DNA from: Vibrio tasmaniensis 1F-187
GTDB taxonomy: Bacteria; Pseudomonadota; Gammaproteobacteria; Enterobacterales; Vibrionaceae
Direction: 5' to 3'
Length of the DNA stretch: 30,742 bases
NCBI RefSeq assembly: GCF_000272405.2
Contig: NZ_AJZM02000210.1
Coordinates: 1 to 30,742, forward strand
Shown: positions 25,132 to 30,742 of the stretch, piece after piece
Layout of the letters: every line of letters starts with the position of its first letter
Numbering within the stretch: position 1 is the first letter of the stretch
Notes under the pieces: model-generated
The model's database searches: none
What the model was told of the DNA's origin: nothing
What the model saw: the letters and a program-made list of their open reading frames with translations, nothing else
Made by a program: the position numbers and the translations under genes

Positions 25132-25179
25132 GCTTTTTATTGCTTACGACTTTAGAGCTTGCGAGCTTACGTGTTAAGG

Positions 25180-27063
25180 CTATTTAGCAAGATAGTCAGA
25201 GATAGACTTCTCAATGCCTTTCGCGTCCAAGCCAAGCTCTTCGTGAAGTTCACCTTGCGTACCTTGAGCAATGAACTTGTCTGGTAGGCCAAGGTTCAAT
25301 ACTGGTATCAGCAGTTTCTCTTGCATCAAGAATTCAATCACACCCGCGCCGGCACCACCTGCAATCGCGTTTTCTTCGATTGTCACAAGTACATCGTGGT
25401 CAGCAGCAAGTTGTTTGATCAGAGCTTCATCGAGTGGCTTCACAAAGCGCATATCAGCCACTGTTGCATCGATAGCGTCAGCCGTTTGAAGTGCACTCTC
25501 AAGGAAAGTACCGAAGCTTAGGATAGCGACTTTCGAGCCATCTTTTGCTTTTTTGCTTTCGCTAACGATACGACCTTTACCAATCTCAAGTGCGGTAAAC
25601 TCACTTTGAATCTCGGTGCCCATACCATTACCACGAGGATAACGAACGGCACTTGGACCTGTGTGCTGGTGGCCAGTGTATAGCATTTGGCGACATTCGT
25701 TTTCGTCGCTTGGTGCCATGATCACCATGTTTGGAATACAACGCATAAAGCTTAAGTCAAACGCACCTTGGTGTGTTTGACCATCGGCACCGACAAGACC
25801 AGCACGGTCAATAGCGAACATGACTGGCAAGTCCATGATAGCTACATCGTGGATCAGTTGATCGTAGCCACGTTGTAAGAACGTCGAGTAGATAGCCACA
25901 ATCGGCTTATCACCCGCAATCGCCATACCAGTTGCTAGTGTCACTGCGTGCTGCTCAGCAATCGCTACATCGAAGTACTGTTCTGGGTATTCTTTCGAGA
26001 AACGCACCATGCCAGAACCTTCACGCATTGCTGGCGTAATTGCCATCAGCTTAGGATCTTGCGCAGCCATATCACACAGGAAGTCGCCAAAAATCTTAGA
26101 GAAAGTTGGTTTAGAGCTGGTGCTCTTAGGCAGACTTGAGTGTGCGGGATCGAATTTCGGAACGCCGTGGTAACCGATTGGATCTTTCTCTGCTGGCTCG
26201 TAGCCTTTGCCCTTCTTCGTCATGATATGCAGGAACTGAGGACCTTTTAGGTCTCTCATGTTCTTAAGCGTTTTAATCAGCTCATTCACATCGTGACCGT
26301 CAACCGGACCAATGTAGTTAAAGCCTAACTCTTCAAACATGGTGCCAGGGACAACCATGCCTTTTAGATGTTCTTCTGTACGACGAACCAGCTCTTTAAT
26401 CGGCGGAACGCCCGATAGCACTTTCTTGCCACCCTCACGAATTGACGTGTAAAGACTGCCAGAAAGAACTTGAGCTAGATGGTTGTTCAGAGCACCGACG
26501 TTTTCAGAGATCGACATCTCGTTATCGTTAAGGATAACCAGCATGTCATTATGAATATCGCCCGCGTGGTTCATCGCTTCGAAGGCCATACCCGCAGTAA
26601 TCGCACCATCGCCAATCACACTGACGACTTTACGATTCTTGCCTTCTTTCTTCGCACTGATCGCCATACCAAGCCCGGCGCTGATCGATGTTGAAGAGTG
26701 ACCAACAGAAAGCGTGTCGTATTCGCTCTCTTGACGCCATGGGAATGGATGCAGTCCATCTTTTTGACGGATAGTCGATAAGCGGTCACGACGACCTGTA
26801 AGGATCTTGTGCGGGTAGGCTTGGTGACCAACATCCCAAACCAACTGGTCAAAAGGCGTGTTGTACACGTAGTGCAGAGCAACGGTTAGCTCTACCGTAC
26901 CTAAGCCCGATGCTAAGTGGCCACTTGACTGGCTCACTGAGTTTAGAAGATAGGTGCGTAATTCATCACAAAGCTGTGTAAGCGTCTCTTTTGGAAGTAG
27001 ACGCAAATCCTCTGGCTTATCAGCCAAAGCAAGAGTTGGGTACTTGGATATATCAAGAGTCAT
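25180..27063 (-). CDS. dxs: 1-deoxy-D-xylulose-5-phosphate synthase
   Basis: The 627-residue thiamine-diphosphate enzyme catalyses the first step of the MEP isoprenoid pathway and also supplies thiamine and pyridoxal precursors. H49 lies in SGHLASGLG, the ThDP/Mg motif runs from GDG (151-153) to [12 protein letters not shown] (179-190), and the catalytic glutamate is in [10 protein letters not shown] near 370. The length is close to E. coli Dxs (620). It is third in the xseB-ispA-dxs operon, 21 bp after ispA. Confidence 0.98.
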   Translation of the reverse strand: MTLDISKYPTLALADKPEDLRLLPKETLTQLCDELRTYLLNSVSQSSGHLASGLGTVELTVALHYVYNTPFDQLVWDVGHQAYPHKILTGRRDRLSTIRQKDGLHPFPWRQESEYDTLSVGHSSTSISAGLGMAISAKKEGKNRKVVSVIGDGAITAGMAFEAMNHAGDIHNDMLVILNDNEMSISENVGALNNHLAQVLSGSLYTSIREGGKKVLSGVPPIKELVRRTEEHLKGMVVPGTMFEELGFNYIGPVDGHDVNELIKTLKNMRDLKGPQFLHIMTKKGKGYEPAEKDPIGYHGVPKFDPAHSSLPKSTSSKPTFSKIFGDFLCDMAAQDPKLMAITPAMREGSGMVRFSKEYPEQYFDVAIAEQHAVTLATGMAIAGDKPIVAIYSTFLQRGYDQLIHDVAIMDLPVMFAIDRAGLVGADGQTHQGAFDLSFMRCIPNMVIMAPSDENECRQMLYTGHQHTGPSAVRYPRGNGMGTEIQSEFTALEIGKGRIVSESKKAKDGSKVAILSFGTFLESALQTADAIDATVADMRFVKPLDEALIKQLAADHDVLVTIEENAIAGGAGAGVIEFLMQEKLLIPVLNLGLPDKFIAQGTQGELHEELGLDAKGIEKSISDYLAK

Positions 27064-27084
27064 AGGTAATGCGCGCTTATTGTC

Positions 27085-27969
27085 TTAGTTCTTGCGCTCG
27101 ATGACGTATCGGGCGAACTCTTCGAGTAACTGGGTATTGTATGGGATTGCAGCCAAAGCTTGAAGCGCTTCCTGTAGCAGAGTTTGCGCTTTTTCTTGAG
27201 CGCCCTCTAAACCTAACAAAGAAGGGTAGGTGCTTTTGTTCAATTCTTGGTCAGAACCCTGTGGCTTACCCAAAGTTTCAGTATCGCCAGTGATATCTAA
27301 AATATCATCTTGAACCTGGAATGCTAATCCAATGGCATCGGCGAACTTGTCTAATTGAGGCATCACTTCAAACGCTTTTTCACCAGCAGCGAGAGCACCT
27401 AAACGAATCGCACATTTCATTAGCGCGCCCGTTTTATTGCGGTGAACTTCTTCTAACTCTTCTAGCGTGACAGAGCGGTTTTCAGCTTCAATATCAAGAG
27501 CTTGTCCAATACACATACCTTGTGCACCAGAGGCTTCAGCTAGGCGTTGAATCATTCGAACGCGATTGCTTTCACCGTCAGCACTTAATGTACCTTCCGC
27601 AAGTATAGTAAATGCGAGAGTTTGTAGTGCATCGCCAGTTAAAATTGCCGTTGCTTCATCGTATTTAATGTGACAAGTCTGATGGCCACGACGCAATTCG
27701 TCGTCGTCCATTGCTGGAAGGTCGTCGTGAATCAGAGAATAGGCATGAATACATTCGATTGCTGAAGCTGGAGTGTCAAGTTCTTCCGCAGTGCAACCGA
27801 GCATTTCCCCTGTAATGTAGACAAGAAACGGACGTGCGCGTTTGCCGCCTAAAAGTAACCCATAACGCATCGCGTTAATGAGATTCTGATTTTGGTGTGG
27901 CAGGCGATCAAGCCAAAGGTTAAGTTGCTCGTTATTACGTGCTTGATAAGACAATAACGTCTCGATCAT
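27085..27969 (-). CDS. ispA: Farnesyl diphosphate synthase (geranyltranstransferase)
   Basis: The start is taken at ATG 27969 (294 residues, MIETLLSYQARNNEQ). An upstream in-frame ATG at 27981 would add four residues but has no ribosome site, whereas GAG lies about eight bases before 27969. The first Asp-rich motif DDLPAMDDD is at 82-90, the second is QDDILD in the C-terminal half, and GGKRARPFLV is at 41-50. It condenses IPP with DMAPP/GPP to make C15 diphosphate. It is in operon with xseB and dxs. Confidence 0.95.
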   Translation of the reverse strand: MIETLLSYQARNNEQLNLWLDRLPHQNQNLINAMRYGLLLGGKRARPFLVYITGEMLGCTAEELDTPASAIECIHAYSLIHDDLPAMDDDELRRGHQTCHIKYDEATAILTGDALQTLAFTILAEGTLSADGESNRVRMIQRLAEASGAQGMCIGQALDIEAENRSVTLEELEEVHRNKTGALMKCAIRLGALAAGEKAFEVMPQLDKFADAIGLAFQVQDDILDITGDTETLGKPQGSDQELNKSTYPSLLGLEGAQEKAQTLLQEALQALAAIPYNTQLLEEFARYVIERKN

Positions 27970-27989
27970 AGGGGATCTCATACAATTTG

Positions 27990-28232
27990 TTATTCAGGTT
28001 GTGGGTTAAAGTCACTCAGTTCTGCATTTTCATCATTTTGCAGAAGGATGCTAACACGCTGTTCAGCGTCGTTTAGTTTACTTTGACCAGCACGAGCGAG
28101 GGAGATGCCTCGTTCGAACTTTTTCAGCGCATCATCTAAAGCTAGATCACCATTTTCTAGTTGATCAACCAAGCCATCAAGCTCTTCGATAGCCGCTTCA
28201 AAGCTCATATTTTCAGGTTTCTTAGTAGCCAT
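27990..28232 (-). CDS. xseB: Exodeoxyribonuclease VII small subunit
   Basis: The 80-residue protein matches E. coli XseB in size and core, MSFEAAIEELDGLVDQLENGDLALDDALKKFERG. It is helical and binds the large XseA subunit to form the single-strand exonuclease. It is the first gene of the leftward operon, 20 bp before the chosen ispA start. Confidence 0.96.
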   Translation of the reverse strand: MATKKPENMSFEAAIEELDGLVDQLENGDLALDDALKKFERGISLARAGQSKLNDAEQRVSILLQNDENAELSDFNPQPE

Positions 28233-28261
28233 AATAAATCTGCGTTTGGAAAGATGAACGA

Positions 28262-28290
28262 ACGTTACCCTAGGCCGCTGAGATGGTCAA
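28262..28290 (-). promoter_or_regulatory. Putative promoter of xseB-ispA-dxs
   Basis: On the minus strand TTGACC (complement of 28285-28290) is a good -35, and TAACGT (28262-28267) is a weak -10 at 17-bp spacing. It lies about 30 bp before the xseB start. Confidence 0.4.
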
Positions 28291-28455
28291 ATGTAACCAA
28301 GAATTTTTGCTAGAAAGTTCGTTTTTAAGGCACTTGAATTTACTTTGATTGAATAACCGTGGCTTTATCGAGTTTATACGCTTTGGATAAGGCCAAAGTA
28401 AGCCAATAGTTGTGATTCAAAAACGAAAAGTGTGATACTTAGACGAAGAATTAAC

Positions 28456-28482
28456 TAAAAGATCTTATAGTCTTGCCGATAA
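28456..28482 (+). promoter_or_regulatory. Sigma-28 (FliA) flagellar promoter of pomAB
   Basis: TAAA (28456-28459), exactly 15 bases, then GCCGATAA (28475-28482) is an exact fit to the FliA class 3 pattern. Transcription would begin near 28490, about 40 bp before the pomA start. Confidence 0.85.
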
Positions 28483-28530
28483 GAATATTATCGTCGACGT
28501 AGAACTGTAAAAAAGCATGAGGAGTGCTCA

Positions 28531-29295
28531 GTGGATTTAGCAACCCTAATAGGTTTGATTGGTGGATTTGCCTTCGTAATTATGGCAATGATCCTAGGTG
28601 GAAGCCTCGGGATGTTCTATGACACGACATCCGTTTTGATCGTGATTGGTGGTTCAACGTTTGTTGTTCTAATGAAATTCACCATGGGACAGTTCTTTGG
28701 TGCGGCAAAAATCGCCGGTAAAGCATTTATGTTTAAAGCCGATGAGCCAGAAGATCTTATTGCTAAAGTCGTAGAGATGGCGGATGCCGCGCGTAAAGGC
28801 GGTTTCTTAGCACTTGAAGAGATGGAAATCAGCAACAGTTTCATGCAAAAGGGCATCGACCTATTAGTTGATGGCCATGATGGTGATGTAGTGCGTGCAG
28901 CACTGCAAAAAGACATCGCGTTAACCACAGAACGTCACGAACAGGGCGCTAAAGTATTTACAGCTTTTGGTGATGTTGCACCCGCAATGGGTATGATTGG
29001 TACCTTGGTTGGTTTGGTTGCCATGCTTTCGAACATGGATGATCCAAAAGCGATCGGGCCGGCGATGGCGGTTGCACTTTTAACCACTCTATATGGTGCA
29101 ATTCTTTCGAACATGGTGTTCTTCCCTATCGCGGACAAACTTGCTCTACGTCGTGACCAAGAGACACTGAATCGTCGTTTGGTGATGGATGGCGTACTCG
29201 CGATTCAAGATGGTCAAAACCCACGAGTTATTGACGGTTACCTGAAGAGTTACCTTAACGAAGGTAAACGTACGATTGATGGTGAAATGGCTTAA
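28531..29295 (+). CDS. pomA: Sodium-driven flagellar stator protein PomA
   Basis: The 254-residue inner-membrane protein has four membrane segments and a large cytoplasmic loop (about 65-150) with charged residues that contact FliG. The sequence is nearly that of Vibrio alginolyticus PomA (MDLATLIGLIGGFAFV start, MGMIGTLVGLVAML third segment). With PomB it conducts Na+ to turn the polar flagellum. GTG start 28531 follows GAGGAG (28520-28525). PomB begins 11 bp later. It is transcribed from a sigma-28 promoter. Confidence 0.98.
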   Translation: MDLATLIGLIGGFAFVIMAMILGGSLGMFYDTTSVLIVIGGSTFVVLMKFTMGQFFGAAKIAGKAFMFKADEPEDLIAKVVEMADAARKGGFLALEEMEISNSFMQKGIDLLVDGHDGDVVRAALQKDIALTTERHEQGAKVFTAFGDVAPAMGMIGTLVGLVAMLSNMDDPKAIGPAMAVALLTTLYGAILSNMVFFPIADKLALRRDQETLNRRLVMDGVLAIQDGQNPRVIDGYLKSYLNEGKRTIDGEMA

Positions 29296-29306
29296 GGGGA
29301 ATAAAA

Positions 29307-30254
29307 ATGGATGAAGAAAATCCATGTAAATGTCCCCCTCCGGGGTTGCCACAATGGATGGGAACATTTGCTGACTTGATGTCATTGTTGATGTGTTTCT
29401 TTGTACTGCTCCTCTCATTCTCTGAGATGGACGTACTGAAATTTAAACAGATCGCAGGCTCAATGAAATTCGCGTTTGGTGTACAAAACCGCTTGGAAGT
29501 AAAAGACATTCCTAAAGGTACCAGCATTATTGCGCAGGAGTTTCGTCCTGGTCGCCCAGAACCGACGCCTATTGATGTAATCATGCAGCAAACCATTGAT
29601 ATTACGCAGCAAACTCTCGAGTTTCATGAAGGGGAATCTGAGCGTGCTGGCGGTACAATGCGTGATCAGGGCAAGATGACGGGTGGTAAATCAGCAGAAG
29701 TTTCTGCGCACAACAACCAAAACTCAGAATCAGATCAGCAGCAACAGCAAGCTCAAGAACAGTCTCAAGAGATGGAAACCTTGATGGAGAGCATCAAGAA
29801 GGCGTTGGAACGAGAGATCGACCAAGGCGCGATTGAGGTGGAAAACCTTGGCCAGCAAATTGTGATTCGAATTCGTGAAAAAGGCGCATTCCCATCGGGT
29901 TCTGCTTTCCTACAACCTAAGTTCCGACCATTGGTTAGACAGGTTGCTGAGTTAGTGAAAGATGTTCCGGGCATTGTCCGAATCTCTGGGCATACTGATA
30001 ATCAACGTCTTGATTCTGAGCTTTATCGCTCTAATTGGGATTTGTCATCGCAGCGTGCGGTGTCTGTGGCTCAAGAGATGGAAAAGGTACGCGGTTTCTC
30101 TCATCAACGCTTGAGAGTGCGCGGTATGGCCGACACTGAGCCAGTAGAGCCGAACGATACTGAATGGCAACGTAGCTTAAACCGTCGTGTTGAAATCAGT
30201 ATTATGCAGGGCGAACCGCTTTACAGTGAAGAAGTCCCAGTAATCACTGAATAG
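29307..30254 (+). CDS. pomB: Sodium-driven flagellar stator protein PomB
   Basis: The 315-residue protein has a short cytoplasmic N-terminus and one membrane helix carrying the Na+-binding aspartate D23 (FADLMSLLMCFFVLL; D24 in V. alginolyticus numbering). A plug/linker region includes a Gln-rich stretch near 138-155, followed by an OmpA-like peptidoglycan-binding domain (RISGHTDNQ...LNRRVEIS) that anchors the stator. It forms an operon with pomA, and a terminator follows. Confidence 0.98.
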   Translation: MDEENPCKCPPPGLPQWMGTFADLMSLLMCFFVLLLSFSEMDVLKFKQIAGSMKFAFGVQNRLEVKDIPKGTSIIAQEFRPGRPEPTPIDVIMQQTIDITQQTLEFHEGESERAGGTMRDQGKMTGGKSAEVSAHNNQNSESDQQQQQAQEQSQEMETLMESIKKALEREIDQGAIEVENLGQQIVIRIREKGAFPSGSAFLQPKFRPLVRQVAELVKDVPGIVRISGHTDNQRLDSELYRSNWDLSSQRAVSVAQEMEKVRGFSHQRLRVRGMADTEPVEPNDTEWQRSLNRRVEISIMQGEPLYSEEVPVITE

Positions 30255-30277
30255 TCTTTACCAAGAATATGTATTTC

Positions 30278-30310
30278 AAAGCCCAATCTGTCGTAGATTG
30301 GGCTTTTTCT
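30278..30310 (+). terminator. Intrinsic terminator of pomAB
   Basis: AAAGCCCAATCT (30278-30289) and AGATTGGGCTTT (30295-30306) pair perfectly around GTCGT, with a T-tail. Confidence 0.92.
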
Positions 30311-30346
30311 TTGTGTGGTACACAAAAGTGTTTGTACCAAGCTAGT

Positions 30347-30376
30347 AAGAGAAGAGAAGAGAAGAGAAGAGAAGAG
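30347..30376 (+). repeat. Six tandem copies of AAGAG
   Basis: Thirty bases of perfect pentanucleotide repeat form a pure purine tract, followed by AGGA. It lies in non-coding DNA 93 bp after pomB and about 110 bp before the thiI -10. Confidence 0.9.
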
Positions 30377-30486
30377 AGGATATGGATAAATGAGCTTGGA
30401 TGAAATCGAGACGATAGTTTGTCACTAAGGTGAGTTTATTAATGGCACCAAAGCACGCACTCTTTTCCTTGTTTGATTTTCTCATG

Positions 30487-30492
30487 TATAAT
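30487..30492 (+). promoter_or_regulatory. -10 element of thiI promoter
   Basis: A perfect TATAAT lies in the only clear promoter context between pomB and thiI. The -35 is weak (TTTCCT at 17-bp spacing). It implies a 5' UTR of about 105 nt. Confidence 0.5.
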
Positions 30493-30605
30493 TCGCGCCC
30501 TTAGATTTAATATTGATCTATTATTGCTTCAATAACTATGTGAAATGACCTTTTACGTGGTGATGAACCTATTAAAATTGTGAACCTTATTGGCGTGAAA
30601 GTACT

Positions 30606-30742
30606 ATGAAATTTATTGTTAAGCCCCACCCGGAAATTTTTGTAAAAAGTGAATCGGTGCGTAAGCGCTTCACAAAGATTCTAGAACGTAATATTCGTAC
30701 TATTCTTCAGCGTCGTACTGAGTCTGTGGCTGTCTTCAACCG
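30606..30742 (+). CDS. thiI: tRNA sulfurtransferase ThiI (3' truncated by window edge)
   Basis: Only the first 45 or so codons are present. They read [20 protein letters not shown] and continue [14 protein letters not shown], which matches the N-terminal ferredoxin-like domain of Vibrio ThiI. The full enzyme makes 4-thiouridine in tRNA and supplies sulfur for the thiamine thiazole. The frame is open to the window end. Its place beyond xseB agrees with E. coli, with pomAB inserted here. Confidence 0.93.
   Translation, partial: MKFIVKPHPEIFVKSESVRKRFTKILERNIRTILQRRTESVAVFN

Larger units (their letters stand above)
30311..30605. other. pomB-thiI gap with pentanucleotide repeat and thiI promoter
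   Basis: No gene is seen. It holds a TGGTACA/TGTACCA inverted repeat (30316-30339), six AAGAG repeats (30347-30376) and a TATAAT -10 element (30487-30492). Confidence 0.5.

Overview
The window looks like chromosomal DNA from a Vibrio (class Gammaproteobacteria), possibly of the Splendidus clade. The PomA/PomB sodium-driven flagellar stator, the DUF3622- and DUF3332-type small proteins, the ribBX riboflavin gene and the FrsA and Crl sequences all point to Vibrionaceae. The clade is a guess from general resemblance. No rRNA, tRNA, CRISPR array, integrase or transposase was seen. Most of the window is a well-kept housekeeping backbone.

Layout. (a) 1-2106: end of a small, AT-rich glycan or glycolipid cassette: the C-terminal part of a membrane glycosyltransferase-like protein, a polyprenyl-phosphate-sugar-synthase-like GT2 and a class I methyltransferase. 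(b) 2207-9483: accessory metabolism: a chromate transporter divergent from a LysR regulator, a gamma-glutamylcyclotransferase-like protein, NnrS, a small charged Vibrio protein (DUF3622), an AstE-like metallo-deacylase and a DUF3332 lipoprotein. (c) 9655-18484: pepD, a purine permease, gpt, frsA, crl, proB, proA. This is the E. coli pepD-gpt-frsA-crl-(phoE)-proBA order, with a purine permease and a regulated leader region inserted between pepD and gpt, and no phoE. (d) 18641-28232: nrdR-ribD-ribE-ribBX-ribH-nusB-thiL-pgpA facing xseB-ispA-dxs, which is the E. coli nrdR-to-thiI block with riboflavin synthase and ribBX added. (e) 28531-30254: pomA-pomB, inserted between xseB and thiI and preceded by an exact sigma-28 promoter. 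thiI begins at 30606 and runs off the edge.

Functional groups: purine salvage (a permease with a full PurR operator match, then gpt), proline synthesis (proBA), riboflavin (ribD, ribE, ribBX, ribH), thiamine (thiL, thiI) and isoprenoid precursors (dxs, ispA). Dxs product also feeds thiamine synthesis.

The least explained pieces are non-coding or very small. They are: a promoter-leader-terminator unit at 11443-11784 that encodes a 28-residue peptide and lies behind a PurR-like box and a 21-bp palindrome; a possible sRNA at 4466-4619; an 18-bp perfect palindrome at 7004-7021; stacked hairpins between ribBX and ribH; and a decaying 15-bp tandem repeat that crosses the ribD stop codon.
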